Source: JBJFCE01 sp964437825 (GTDB taxonomy: Bacteria > Bacillota > Clostridia > Lachnospirales > Lachnospiraceae). Taken from it: a stretch of 64,000 bases of DNA. The stretch is from contig CAYTIH010000008.1 of assembly GCA_964437825.1 (NCBI GenBank), forward strand, positions 6,531 to 70,530, read 5' to 3'. Shown piece by piece: positions 45,593 through 54,617 of the stretch. The position numbers were made by a program, and so were the translations under genes. Numbering within the stretch: position 1 is the stretch's first letter; each line of letters opens with the position of its first letter. The notes beneath the pieces were generated by a model. The model had not been told where the DNA came from. It did no database searches and was given only the letters and a program-made list of their open reading frames with translations.

Positions 45593-46348
45593 TCATACAA
45601 AATATCCCATATACCAGTTCAGGAACTTCTCCCCCCACAAAAGCGCAATCCAAACGCCCATGGAAAGATAGGGACCCATTGCCAACACATGATCCGCCTT
45701 CGTTGCTTTCATGCGGATGAGATGAATCACAGAGCCTAAAATGCATCCCAATAAAAATGCAAGGATAATCAGCTTAAAGCCGAGAAACAATCCGCACGCC
45801 GCCATCAGTTTGATATCTCCTCCGCCGATTGCACGTCCCTTGGAAATCACATACAGCAAATATAAAAACGCACTGACAGCAAGGAAGCCGATTCCGTATT
45901 CCAGCCAGTTTCCGTAATTCAGGCAGACACGGATCAGCCCCAGTGCCAGTATAAAAAGATTGATTCCAAAGGGAATCTCATAAGTCCTGAAATCAATTAT
46001 GCTCAGGGCAAGTAGTGCAGATGTAAGCAGGCAGTAGAGTAGGGATTCTACGCTTACTCCATTCACATAAAAGACAGCTACATACAAGATCCCGTTCACA
46101 GCCTCAATCAGAGGATACTGGACGGAAAGCTTTGCTTTGCATTTTCGACACTTCCCACCAAGGCGGATATAGCTGAAAAGCGGTATAAGATCATACCACT
46201 TCAGCTGATATCCGCAAGCCATACAGTGTGACCGTATCTTCACAATATTCTCTTTTTTCGGAATCCGGTAAATGCAGACATTTAAAAAGCTGCCGATTAC
46301 GATTCCATAGAAAAAAACGATTATGTAGATTGGTATGGTAGGTGTCAT
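45593..46348 (-). CDS. pilD: Type IV prepilin peptidase/N-methylase PilD
   Basis: PilD cleaves prepilin leaders and methylates the new N terminus. The 251-residue membrane protein has the two catalytic Asp residues in the family context: Asp119 in LSIIDFRTYEIP and Asp178 in GGGDIKLM. The zinc-binding methylase segment is present as two CxxC pairs (Cys42/Cys45 and Cys67/Cys70), so both activities are expected. Start at ATG, 40 nt after the major pilin gene, with AAGGAAC upstream. Confidence 0.94.
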   Translation of the reverse strand: MTPTIPIYIIVFFYGIVIGSFLNVCIYRIPKKENIVKIRSHCMACGYQLKWYDLIPLFSYIRLGGKCRKCKAKLSVQYPLIEAVNGILYVAVFYVNGVSVESLLYCLLTSALLALSIIDFRTYEIPFGINLFILALGLIRVCLNYGNWLEYGIGFLAVSAFLYLLYVISKGRAIGGGDIKLMAACGLFLGFKLIILAFLLGCILGSVIHLIRMKATKADHVLAMGPYLSMGVWIALLWGEKFLNWYMGYFV

Positions 46349-46388
46349 GGGGTCAGTTCCTTATTACGGTGTAGATATGCTACTACTA

Positions 46389-46850
46389 TCAGTCACCTAA
46401 AATGTTATCATTATTTGGTATAACCTCAACATTCCCGTTGGAGTCAACTTTGAATGTAAGTGTTATCGTCGTAGGGTCCCACTTGCTGGATTTCAACTTC
46501 ACAGTATTATCTGCAAAGTCTGCAGGAACAATGCCGGAGTCCTGTAAAGCCTGAGTAATAGCAGCCGCATTTGTACCACTATCAATTGTCATAGCGGAAC
46601 TCGTTGTTAATGTAAGCGTTGTTCCGGCGGTATCTGTTACAATCTGCGGAGATGCTTCGGGATCAGCTGCATAAATTTCCACAGCCCTTACAATTTCATC
46701 CACGTTCTGTTTGTCTGTGGATTTTCTGGATCTCTCAACGAATTTCAGATACTGAGGCGCCAGTACGCCGATCAGGATTGCCATAATGGCAATAACGATG
46801 ATCAACTCTACGAGAGAGAAACCTTTGTTATTTGTTTTGTTCTTCTTCAT
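46389..46850 (-). CDS. pilA: Major type IV pilin PilA
   Basis: 153 residues. Leader MKKNKTNNKG, cleavage before Phe11, then FSLVELIIVIAIMAILIGV with Glu15 at +5 and the APQYLKFVERSR helix continuation. The globular part is about 100 residues with many Thr and Asp and no cysteine pair. It is the shortest and most canonical pilin of the locus and the second gene after pilC, hence the major subunit. Ribosome site AAAGGAGAAAG. The 134-bp gap before it holds a hairpin that may stabilise the pilA mRNA. Confidence 0.92.
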   Translation of the reverse strand: MKKNKTNNKGFSLVELIIVIAIMAILIGVLAPQYLKFVERSRKSTDKQNVDEIVRAVEIYAADPEASPQIVTDTAGTTLTLTTSSAMTIDSGTNAAAITQALQDSGIVPADFADNTVKLKSSKWDPTTITLTFKVDSNGNVEVIPNNDNILGD

Positions 46851-46915
46851 AATTCTTTCTCCTTTTTTCTTGATAAATTTGAGAAGGAGTGAATTCCCCC
46901 TTCATTTTATTTAAA

Positions 46916-46940
46916 CAAACCGTCCCTACTTTACGGTCTG
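46916..46940 (-). promoter_or_regulatory. Hairpin between pilC and pilA
   Basis: CAGACCGT and ACGGTTTG pair over 8 bp (one G-U) around a 9-nt loop, followed by TTTAAATAAAAT. It could be a partial terminator or a 5' stabiliser that lets the pilin message accumulate over the rest of the operon. Confidence 0.4.
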
Positions 46941-46984
46941 CCAAATACGAACGTCTCAAAGCCCTGTTTCCCCGGGCGTACTGC

Positions 46985-48199
46985 TTATGCGGCGTCAATT
47001 GCATTATACAGATCCATCATCGGAGACAATACGGAGAATATCATAACGCCGACCACCAGCGCCATGACAACTATAATCATCGGCTCCATGACAGCCATCA
47101 GCGACTGCACAGCCATCTCCACTTCTTCGTCATAATAGTCCGCAAGCTTTGTTAACATATCCTCCGTATTACCGGATTCCTCGCCGATTCTGGTCATATG
47201 ATACACCATCGGCGGGAACAGCCCGCAGGTTTCCAACGGCTGGGACAAAGGAACGCCCATGGTGATCTGATCTCTTGCGTCATACAGCGCCTCTTTATAC
47301 CAGATATTCTCCATGGTATTTGCTACAATGCCGACCGCATCAACCAGCGGTACGCCTGCGGCCATCATGGTGCTCAGCGTTCTTGCCATCATGGAGGAGG
47401 CTTCCTTTTGTTTCAGATTCTTGATCGCCGGAATTGTCAACGCAATTTTCCCGAATACGTGTTTTCCGGTATTGGTCCCTGCAAAGAATTTCATCAATGC
47501 TACAACCGCCGCCACAATCAAAACAATGATAAACCATTTATTTTTGATAAAATCACTTGCCACTATCATTGCCGTCGTAATTGCCGGAAGCTCCGTATCC
47601 AGAGTTTCAAACATTTCCGAATAGGACGGAATAACCACCAGAAGCATCACGATGATAACGGCGATCAGAACTACGCACAGTACGATCGGGTAAATCATTG
47701 CTTTTTTGATCAATGCTTTGGTTTTGGCGGATTTTTCAAAGTGCTCCGCCATTCGCTCCAGCGCGATATCAATAGAACCGGAGGCTTCTCCTGCCTCCGT
47801 CATATTGACAAGCAGACTCGGAAATATCTTCGGATGCGCACGAAAAGCGCTTGCCAGGGATTCTCCTTTTTCCACATCCACACGAACCTGTACCAACGCT
47901 TTTTTCAGTTTTTTGTTTTCCGTCTGTTCGCATAGCATTTTCATCGCATCTATGATGGATACCCCCGCCCTTGTCATGCTGACAAACTGGCGGCAGAAAA
48001 CGCTCAAATCTCTTGCCTTGGGATACCCGCCGATATCAAGGCCAATATCCTTGGTAAGGGCATTCTGCTTTTTGATTGTAAGCATGGTAAGACCTTTGGC
48101 CTTAATTTCCATGAGCGCTTTGGCTTCATCGTCCGCTTCAATGCTTCCTTTAATTTCTTTACCGGCTCTATTGACCGCCGTATATCCGAATGTTGCCAT
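46985..48199 (-). CDS. pilC: Pilus inner-membrane platform protein PilC
   Basis: 404-residue GspF/PilC-family platform protein: two repeated cytoplasmic domains with FCRQFVSMTRAGVSIIDAM and TLSTMMAAGVPLVDAVGI motifs and three membrane segments (about 170-192, 218-240, 375-396). It passes the motion of PilB/PilT to pilins. ATG with GGAGGAAGC upstream, 62 nt after pilB. Confidence 0.94.
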   Translation of the reverse strand: MATFGYTAVNRAGKEIKGSIEADDEAKALMEIKAKGLTMLTIKKQNALTKDIGLDIGGYPKARDLSVFCRQFVSMTRAGVSIIDAMKMLCEQTENKKLKKALVQVRVDVEKGESLASAFRAHPKIFPSLLVNMTEAGEASGSIDIALERMAEHFEKSAKTKALIKKAMIYPIVLCVVLIAVIIVMLLVVIPSYSEMFETLDTELPAITTAMIVASDFIKNKWFIIVLIVAAVVALMKFFAGTNTGKHVFGKIALTIPAIKNLKQKEASSMMARTLSTMMAAGVPLVDAVGIVANTMENIWYKEALYDARDQITMGVPLSQPLETCGLFPPMVYHMTRIGEESGNTEDMLTKLADYYDEEVEMAVQSLMAVMEPMIIVVMALVVGVMIFSVLSPMMDLYNAIDAA

Positions 48200-48261
48200 C
48201 TTGCTTCCTCCGGTTCATTGATAACCACTTGATCTGTGTTTTGCAAATGTTAAAAGCATAA

Positions 48262-49956
48262 TTATATATCAAAGGAAACCCTCATCATTTCATGAAAAGA
48301 GGTCGTTCCGTCCAGCACATACTCGGCAGCGCTCATATGAAGCGTATGCATTCCCTCCGAAAGCGCCTGTTCCTTAATCGCCTCCGCAGTCCCTCTTTCG
48401 CTGACGATCACCTTGAGCTTTTGCGACATTTCTAAAATCTCATACACGCCGATTCGTCCGCGGTATCCTGTCTGATCGCATTTCGGGCAGCCGCAGGGCT
48501 TGTAGATTTTAACGCTCCTGTCCCCCGGAACCATTAACTGCTTTTTTTCTTCTTCGGATGCTTCATATTCCTTTTTGCAGTCCGGGCAGAGTCTTCTGAC
48601 CAGTCTCTGTGCAATAATGCCGACCACGGAATCGGCAATCAGATATGGTTCAATTCCCATATCGCACAGCCTCGTTACGGTCCCCGCCGCCGAATTGGTA
48701 TGCAGCGTGCTTACTACCAGATGTCCGGTAATGGACGCCTGTACTGCAATGCTGGCGGTTTCCGTATCTCTGATCTCACCGATCATAATAATATCAGGAT
48801 CCTGACGCAAAATAGAACGAAGCGCCGATGCAAACGTCAGCTCTGCTTTATTGTTAACCTGAACCTGATTAATGCCGTTGATATTCGCTTCGACAGGGTC
48901 CTCTACAGTAATAATATTCACATCCTCCGTATTTAACTCACTCAACGCGGTATACAAGGTAGTTGATTTACCGCTTCCGGTCGGTCCCGTTACCAGAATG
49001 ATTCCATGCGGATTTTTCAGGATGTGGTCAAACTGCTTTAACTCCGACGGTTTAAAGCCGAGCCTGCTCTTTTCGCGGGTCAGGGCCGTTTTACTGGTAA
49101 GTCGCATTACAATCTTCTCGCCGTACACGGTGGGCAGTATTGACGCTCTGATATCATACTCCATGCGGTCTACAACATATGTAATACGTCCGTCCTGCGG
49201 TTTTCTTTTCTCAGAAATATCCATGCCGCCTATAATCTTGACACGCGCTACCAGTGCGGGCAGAATTGCCGGAGAATAATTCGCCTTTTCATATAATGCG
49301 CCGTCAATACGGTATCGGATTCGAACCTGTCTTTCCATCGGCTCGATATGGATATCCGACGCCCTCTGGCGGACGGCCTTCTCGATCATCTCGTTTACCA
49401 GAGTGACAATCGGTGAATTATTGATATTCTCGTTTAAAAGATCCTCTTCCGGGTTTTCCTTTACTTCTCTTTCCTTTGTGTACTGCTCAAGAGCTACATT
49501 AACCTCCGCATGACCGAAATATTTGTCCAATGTCAGCATGATGCTCCGCTGCGTCGCAATCACCGGCTCTATCTGCAGGTTTGTAATAATGGAAATATCA
49601 TCCAGCGCAGTCAAATCCATGGGATCTGCCATGGCAACCCGGATCACGTTCATATTATTCGTTCCATAATCAAACGGAATCAGTTTGTTTTTCTTAAGGA
49701 TATTGAAAGGAACCAAATTCAGAATCTCATCCGGAATATTGATATTCTGCGGATCCACCATCTCTATGCCGAGCTGTCTTGCTAAAGCGCTTGCCAGAAC
49801 CTCGTCATTCACAATCCCTTCTTCGACTAAGGTTTCACCCAGCTTACGTCCGGACCCCTTCTGAAGCTCAAGTCCTTTTTCCAGTTGTTCCTTTGTAATA
49901 ATCTGCTGTTCTATCAGCAGATCACCCAGTCTTATTTTTTTTCTATATAATTCCAT
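48262..49956 (-). CDS. pilB: Type IV pilus extension ATPase PilB
   Basis: 564-residue GspE/PilB ATPase that drives pilus assembly. An N-terminal MshEN-type domain (about 5-150; LGDLLIEQQIITKEQLEKGL) precedes the ATPase core with Walker A GPTGSGKSTT, Asp box and Walker B (IIMIGEIRDTETA), and a tetracysteine zinc motif (LCPDCKK then CGCPKCDQ). MshEN domains often bind c-di-GMP, so extension may respond to it; here the family ligand motif is plausible but not proven. First gene of the pilus operon; its ribosome site is weak. Confidence 0.94.
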   Translation of the reverse strand: MELYRKKIRLGDLLIEQQIITKEQLEKGLELQKGSGRKLGETLVEEGIVNDEVLASALARQLGIEMVDPQNINIPDEILNLVPFNILKKNKLIPFDYGTNNMNVIRVAMADPMDLTALDDISIITNLQIEPVIATQRSIMLTLDKYFGHAEVNVALEQYTKEREVKENPEEDLLNENINNSPIVTLVNEMIEKAVRQRASDIHIEPMERQVRIRYRIDGALYEKANYSPAILPALVARVKIIGGMDISEKRKPQDGRITYVVDRMEYDIRASILPTVYGEKIVMRLTSKTALTREKSRLGFKPSELKQFDHILKNPHGIILVTGPTGSGKSTTLYTALSELNTEDVNIITVEDPVEANINGINQVQVNNKAELTFASALRSILRQDPDIIMIGEIRDTETASIAVQASITGHLVVSTLHTNSAAGTVTRLCDMGIEPYLIADSVVGIIAQRLVRRLCPDCKKEYEASEEEKKQLMVPGDRSVKIYKPCGCPKCDQTGYRGRIGVYEILEMSQKLKVIVSERGTAEAIKEQALSEGMHTLHMSAAEYVLDGTTSFHEMMRVSFDI

Positions 49957-49976
49957 GCCTAAATATACCTGTCATA

Positions 49977-50010
49977 TTATATTTACAATGTTATATTTAC
50001 AATGTTATAT
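49977..50010 (-). repeat. 14-bp tandem direct repeat in the pilB leader
   Basis: The unit TTATATTTACAATG (plus-strand reading) occurs twice head to tail and a third time partially, 21-54 nt before the pilB start. It lies inside the predicted transcript, so it could bind a protein as DNA (repressor) or change the local RNA near the weak ribosome site. Confidence 0.85.
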
Positions 50011-50047
50011 CATGTTTACTCGCAAGCCCGCACCTTTGGCGCTTATC

Positions 50048-50119
50048 GTCTGCTTCGCAGACTGCCTGCTCGTTAATGGCGCATGAAAAACAAATGCCGC
50101 TTCGCGCCGCTTGTTTTTC
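50048..50119 (-). promoter_or_regulatory. Structured pilB leader (two hairpins)
   Basis: Two stems lie in the transcript: GTCTGC-GAA-GCAGAC (50048-50062) and GAAAAACAA/TTGTTTTTC (50085-50093 with 50111-50119). The GC-rich segment contrasts with the AT-rich surroundings and resembles short palindromic intergenic repeats; TGCGAAGCA recurs as ATTGCGAAGCAAT near 56370. Confidence 0.55.
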
Positions 50120-50129
50120 TTTTGCGCTT

Positions 50130-50158
50130 ATTATATCACAAAAAAATTAGAATTACAA
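50130..50158 (-). promoter_or_regulatory. Sigma-A-type promoter of the pilus operon
   Basis: TTGTAA and TATAAT are 17 bp apart on the minus strand, in the gap after codY. It puts the start of the transcript about 165 nt before pilB, leaving a long 5' leader. Confidence 0.55.
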
Positions 50159-50245
50159 AAAATTGACACAAAAAAGTGATTTTTGTTACTATTTTGGTCA
50201 ATTTTCACAATGAAGGCTATGCAATTGTAAACAATTCTTTACATG

Positions 50246-51040
50246 TCATCTAAGTCCATTCTCCTTATTTTCCTTGAGCAAATCAATTTCATCAAATACC
50301 ACGTCATTGAGAACTCTGATGTAGGTTCCCTTCATACCGGAGGAGCGCGACTCAATTACCCCTGCGCTTTCAAATTTGCGAAGGGCATTGACGATCACGG
50401 AACGGGTAATTCCCACACGGTCCGCAATTTTGCTCGCCACCAAAATTCCTTCCATACCGCCGAGCTCATCAAAAATATGGATAACAGCCTCCTGCTCGGA
50501 GCTTGAAAGCGTATTAATGGCAGAACGAACCACTGCGATTTTTCTGTTCTCCTCCGCATTTTCCTCGTTTACAGAACGCATCATTTCAAGGCCGACCACA
50601 GTTGCCCCATATTCGCATAAAATGATATCGTCAATATCATAGTTTCCGTCACATTTATACAAAAACAGGGTTCCCAGACGCTCCCCTGCAATATCAATCG
50701 GCGTAATTACGCCCTGATATCTGGAGGTGTCAATATTTTCAAATCCCAGCGTTGCCAGATTCACATTTTCCTTTGTGGACAGCACGGACAACATTCTTTC
50801 GTTCAGCATCGGATCAATGAAACGCCCAACCTCACTCACAATCAGCTCCGTGATATTAGCTACATCCTTGTCAAGTCCGATTCCCAGTACCTTGCCTTTT
50901 TTGCTGATCACAAGAACATTGGATTCTAATATTTCCTGCATCACAGTGCAGATATCGCTAAAAACGACTTTACTGGAATTATTATTATGTAATAATTTTC
51001 CGATTTTCCTGGTCTTATCCAATAATTGCACACTACTCAT
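50246..51040 (-). CDS. codY: Global transcriptional regulator CodY
   Basis: CodY senses GTP and branched-chain amino acids and represses many genes during growth. 264 residues with an N-terminal GAF domain (TRKIGKLLHNNN onward) and a C-terminal winged helix-turn-helix ASKIADRVGITRSVIVNALR followed by KFESAGVIESRSSGMKG, the DNA-recognition region. Strong ribosome site TTTAGGAGGAAAG. Located between topA and the pilus operon; B. subtilis CodY also controls competence and motility genes, so nutrient control of this neighbourhood is plausible. Confidence 0.96.
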   Translation of the reverse strand: MSSVQLLDKTRKIGKLLHNNNSSKVVFSDICTVMQEILESNVLVISKKGKVLGIGLDKDVANITELIVSEVGRFIDPMLNERMLSVLSTKENVNLATLGFENIDTSRYQGVITPIDIAGERLGTLFLYKCDGNYDIDDIILCEYGATVVGLEMMRSVNEENAEENRKIAVVRSAINTLSSSEQEAVIHIFDELGGMEGILVASKIADRVGITRSVIVNALRKFESAGVIESRSSGMKGTYIRVLNDVVFDEIDLLKENKENGLR

Positions 51041-51053
51041 GGGCTTTCCTCCT

Positions 51054-51092
51054 AAAAAAATCCTGTACTAAGTTAGTTTAGCACAGGATTTT
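51054..51092 (-). terminator. Rho-independent terminator after topA, inside the codY leader
   Basis: AAAATCCTGTGCTAA and TTAGTACAGGATTTT pair over 15 bp (one G-U) with a 6-nt loop, followed directly by a run of seven U residues. It ends topA but sits only some 14 nt before the codY start and overlaps the codY promoter. Confidence 0.85.
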
Positions 51093-51103
51093 TGAATTTT
51101 CAA
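51075..51103 (-). promoter_or_regulatory. Sigma-A-type codY promoter within the terminator
   Basis: TTGAAA and TAAACT are 17 bp apart, with an extended -10 TG (TGCTAAACT). The -10 lies in the terminator's upstream arm and loop, so transcripts starting here would lack one arm and escape termination, while topA read-through would be stopped. Confidence 0.45.
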
Positions 51104-51144
51104 CGAATATGCACACATTTGTCTTACTTTTAAAAAGAATTGTT

Positions 51145-53229
51145 TTAATTTTTAGACAATTCATTCGGTCTGGACATTGTATGGCCGCATTGCTCATTGG
51201 AGCAGACAAGCTTATTGCCGCGCTCCACCATGGCGCTGCCGCACTCACTGCAGTTAATGCCGGCCGGTTTTTGCCATGTCATAAAATCACATTCCGGATT
51301 TCCAAGACATCCATAGTATCTTCTTCCCTTTTTCGTCTTTTTGATCACAATGTCCTTCCCGCATTTGGGACATGCAATCCCGATTTTCTCAAAATAAGGC
51401 TTGGTATTGCGGCATTCGGGGAATCCGGGACATGCAAGGAATTTTCCGTGAGGACCATATTTAATGACCATCTGCCGCCCGCACAGCTCACAGACCTCCT
51501 CGGATACCTCATCCGCAATTTTTACCTCCGAGAGTTCCTTTTCCGCCTGCTTTACAGCCTCATCCAGATCCGGATAGAAATTGGAAATCACCGTTTTCCA
51601 ATTTACGGTTCCTTCCTCCACGCCGTCAAGCAGCGCCTCCAGATTGGCGGTAAAATTTACGTCCACAATGGAGGGAAAGGCTTCCTTCATCATGTTATTA
51701 ACAACCTCGCCAAGCTCCGTCACATATAGATTCTTGTTCTCCTTGGTCACATAACGGCGTGCCAGAATCGTTGTAATGGTAGGGGCATAGGTGCTCGGCC
51801 GGCCGATTCCGAGTTCTTCCAGCGCACGTACCAAAGACGCCTCCGTATAATGCGCAGGCGGCTGCGTAAAGTGCTGTACGGAATCAAACTGCACAAACTG
51901 TAATTCCGTATTCTGATCAATGCTCTTGATGAGCGTATTGTTCTCCTCCCGTTCTTCATCCTCCTGCACATAAACCTTCATAAAACCGTCAAAGAAAAGT
52001 CTGGAGGCCGATACACGGAAACGATACTCCCCTGCTGCGATCTTGACGGAAGTGGTCTCATATTTTGCAGGCGCCATACGGCTTGCAAGGAACCGTTTCC
52101 AAATCAGCTGATATAATCTGAATTGATCCCTGGAAAGGGAATCCTTCATTTCCATCGGCGTTCTGGCCACATCAGTCGGGCGGATCGCTTCATGCGCATC
52201 CTGTATTTTCTGAGTATTTTTCCTGTCTGTGCCGGCTGCCGCCACATATTCAGAGCCATAGCTTTTTTCCACATAGTTTCGCGCCATTTGTTCGGCTTCT
52301 TCGGATACGCGCGTGGAATCCGTACGCAGATAGGTAATCACGCCGACAGTACCATTCCCTTTGATGTCAATGCCCTCATACAGCTGCTGCGCCAGACGCA
52401 TGGTTTTTTGAGTGGAAAAATTCAGCACCTTACTGGCTTCCTGCTGAAGCGTTGACGTGGTAAAGGGCAGGGGCGATTTTTTCACACGCTCTCCTTTTTT
52501 GACCTCATCCACAACATAATCCGCCTGCTCCAGTTCGGAAGTGATTTTGTTTAACTCCTGCGCGGTATGAATCTCCATCTTACCGTTTCGATCCCCATAA
52601 AAATGAGCAGCCAGGGGCTTTTTCTCTCCCTTAATTGTAAGAACCGCATCCAATGTCCAGTATTCTTCCGGAATGAATGCATTGATTTCGTTTTCGCGGT
52701 CGCTGATAATCCGAAGCGCTACGGACTGTACCCTTCCTGCACTCAGTCCTCTCTTGACCTTAGCCCATAAAAGCGGAGAAATCCGATATCCCACCATACG
52801 ATCCAGACATCTTCTGGCCTGCTGGGCATCCACCATATCCATATTGATTTTGCGCGGATGTTTTAAGGATTCCTTTACCGCATTTTTGGTAATCTCATTA
52901 AAGGTAATACGATATACCTCTTTATTTTCCAGTTTCAAAGCATAATACAAATGCCATGAAATCGCCTCTCCCTCGCGGTCAGGGTCGGTTGCAAGATAAA
53001 TTTTATCCGCTTTTTTCACTTCCCTGCGCAAACCGGCAAGGATATCACCCTTCCCCCTGATCGTAATATATTTCGGCTCATAATCATGTTCAACGTCAAT
53101 CCCCATCTGACTCTTTGGCAAATCTCTGACATGTCCGTTGCTGGCTACCACCTCATAATTGGTTCCCAGAAATTTCTTGATCGTTTTCACTTTCGCCGGT
53201 GATTCCAAGATAACTAAATATTTTGCCAT
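51145..53229 (-). CDS. topA: DNA topoisomerase I (TopA)
   Basis: Type IA topoisomerase that relaxes negative supercoils. I start at MAKYLVILES (694 residues) after AAAAAGGGGATC; the open frame extends 31 codons upstream but crosses the promoter. The Toprim domain (ESPAKVKTIKKFLG and DPDREGEAISWH), the catalytic Tyr in GVITYLRTDSTR and three C-terminal zinc-ribbon pairs (CELCG..CPGFPEC, CPKCG..CLGNPEC, CSECG..CSNEQC) are intact. Confidence 0.97.
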   Translation of the reverse strand: MAKYLVILESPAKVKTIKKFLGTNYEVVASNGHVRDLPKSQMGIDVEHDYEPKYITIRGKGDILAGLRREVKKADKIYLATDPDREGEAISWHLYYALKLENKEVYRITFNEITKNAVKESLKHPRKINMDMVDAQQARRCLDRMVGYRISPLLWAKVKRGLSAGRVQSVALRIISDRENEINAFIPEEYWTLDAVLTIKGEKKPLAAHFYGDRNGKMEIHTAQELNKITSELEQADYVVDEVKKGERVKKSPLPFTTSTLQQEASKVLNFSTQKTMRLAQQLYEGIDIKGNGTVGVITYLRTDSTRVSEEAEQMARNYVEKSYGSEYVAAAGTDRKNTQKIQDAHEAIRPTDVARTPMEMKDSLSRDQFRLYQLIWKRFLASRMAPAKYETTSVKIAAGEYRFRVSASRLFFDGFMKVYVQEDEEREENNTLIKSIDQNTELQFVQFDSVQHFTQPPAHYTEASLVRALEELGIGRPSTYAPTITTILARRYVTKENKNLYVTELGEVVNNMMKEAFPSIVDVNFTANLEALLDGVEEGTVNWKTVISNFYPDLDEAVKQAEKELSEVKIADEVSEEVCELCGRQMVIKYGPHGKFLACPGFPECRNTKPYFEKIGIACPKCGKDIVIKKTKKGRRYYGCLGNPECDFMTWQKPAGINCSECGSAMVERGNKLVCSNEQCGHTMSRPNELSKN

Positions 53230-53280
53230 TTTGATCCCCTTTTTCACAAATCTACTTTCATTCCAGTAGAAACGCCTACG

Positions 53281-53309
53281 ACTATACACCATATTTTCTG
53301 TGGTTTCAA
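53281..53309 (-). promoter_or_regulatory. Sigma-A-type promoter of topA
   Basis: TTGAAA and TATAGT are 17 bp apart with a TG-extended -10 (GTGTATAGT), about 50 nt upstream of the topA start. It lies in the 175-bp gap after dprA, in which I saw no clear terminator. Confidence 0.55.
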
Positions 53310-53404
53310 GAAAAAATTTCAAAACTTCAAAAAAAATTCACGAAAATGAAACATGCTTACACGCATCAAGCAGCAGCATCAAACGGCAGTATAAATTACG
53401 TTAT

Positions 53405-54571
53405 TCAGTCTCCTTCTTTTCGATAAAATCTCCCGTGCTCCATATATGCCAGCTGCCTTACACATAACCGCATCAGACAGGAATAGATCTCCGATACGGT
53501 CAATTTCTCCTGCCCGCAGCCCATACTCTGAAAAAGTTCGTCAACGGTAATTCCGCATTCCGAAAGCTTACTAAAAATCAGCTGTTCTTCACGGGAAAGC
53601 TGCTTAAGACGTCCGTCCGTTAACGGCGCAGGCCGCCCTGTTGTGATCGGAACGCCGCCCGTCCTCTCCCACAATTCCCATACGGCAGCCGCTATATCGT
53701 CCGGCGACAGCGCAATCCCCGCTCCCTGTCCGATCAGCCGGTTGCAGCCTGCCGATAATGCATCGGTTACCCGCCCCGGAAGTGCATAGACCTCCTTTCC
53801 CTGTTCCAACGCCAGGTCAACGGTAATCAAGGTACCGCTTTTCTGTCTGGCCTCGACCACCAACAGTAAATCGGACAGTCCGCTGATAATTCTGTTTCTC
53901 ATAGGAAACAGTCCCGCCCTTGGCCGGGTTCCGGGGATATATTCGGATATGATCCCGCCTTTTTCCTGCAGTTCCCGATATAGGGGCATATTTTCCTGCG
54001 GATAGCAGATATCCACGCCGCAGCCGAGAATGCCAAAGGAGCTTCCTCCCGCATCCATTGCGGCTTTCTGACTGATTCCGTCCACTCCCGCCGCCATGCC
54101 GCTGATGACCTGAATTCCCGCTTCCGCAAGTCCTGCGCCGAATTTTCTTGCCATATAACGTCCGTAATCGGAACACAATCTTGCTCCGACGATTCCTACC
54201 GTCGGGATATTCTCATTAGGCAGTCTGCCTAAAACATATAAATTCAGGGGCGGCTGTGCAAGCGTTTCCAAACGCTTCGGATACTGCCTGCTCCTATATG
54301 GTATGCATTGTATGTTGTGTTGTCGCAGCTTCAGATAATTTTTCTCGACCTCCACACATTGTTTCGCCCTTTGGAAGCTTTGAAGCTGCGCCTGAGTGAT
54401 CATTCCCTGCTCCCTGCACCTTTGCAGTTCTTCCTGCGTCATTTGATAAACCTCCGCAGGACCTCCCTTTTGCCCAAGCAGCTTTCCGATCGTTCTGCTT
54501 CCGAGGCCGGGAATACAGTCCAGCCAATAGCTGTATGGAATCCACGTTTCTTCTTTTGTATCTCTGTTCAT
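53405..54571 (-). CDS. dprA: DNA-processing protein DprA
   Basis: DprA binds incoming single-stranded DNA and loads RecA during natural transformation. 388 residues from the ATG (NRDTKEETW) that has GGAGATTC upstream. An N-terminal SAM-like region precedes the Rossmann fold (VGIVGARLCSDYGRYMA, SGMAAGVDG, LGCGVDICYP) with the SGTLITVDLALEQG motif; a C-terminal winged-helix domain (about 310-380) is present. Follows comM by 46 nt. dprA is widespread even in non-competent bacteria, so it alone does not prove transformation. Confidence 0.93.
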   Translation of the reverse strand: MNRDTKEETWIPYSYWLDCIPGLGSRTIGKLLGQKGGPAEVYQMTQEELQRCREQGMITQAQLQSFQRAKQCVEVEKNYLKLRQHNIQCIPYRSRQYPKRLETLAQPPLNLYVLGRLPNENIPTVGIVGARLCSDYGRYMARKFGAGLAEAGIQVISGMAAGVDGISQKAAMDAGGSSFGILGCGVDICYPQENMPLYRELQEKGGIISEYIPGTRPRAGLFPMRNRIISGLSDLLLVVEARQKSGTLITVDLALEQGKEVYALPGRVTDALSAGCNRLIGQGAGIALSPDDIAAAVWELWERTGGVPITTGRPAPLTDGRLKQLSREEQLIFSKLSECGITVDELFQSMGCGQEKLTVSEIYSCLMRLCVRQLAYMEHGRFYRKEGD

Positions 54572-54577
54572 ATGAAT

Positions 54578-54592
54578 CTCCATTTCTGAGCG
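54578..54592 (-). repeat. Short dispersed repeat core, copy C (dprA ribosome-site region)
   Basis: CTCCATTTCTGAGCG is identical to 59575-59589. Here it supplies the GGAG that serves as the dprA ribosome site. Confidence 0.5.
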
Positions 54593-54617
54593 GTCTGTCG
54601 TTCCATGCCGGAGCGGT

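Noticed and set aside
46851..46984. c-di-GMP riboswitch before pilA
   Set aside because: Some short matches (ACAGGGC, GGGACGG) but the conserved GEMM-I junction and receptor motifs are not present in order.
50199..50213. CodY box (AATTTTCWGAAAATT) before pilB, and similar before comM and codY
   Set aside because: Best matches are only 10-11 of 15, which is expected by chance in AT-rich gaps.
53230..53322. Longer topA start
   Set aside because: The extension covers a good promoter (53281-53309) and lacks a ribosome site; MAKYLVILES is the family start.
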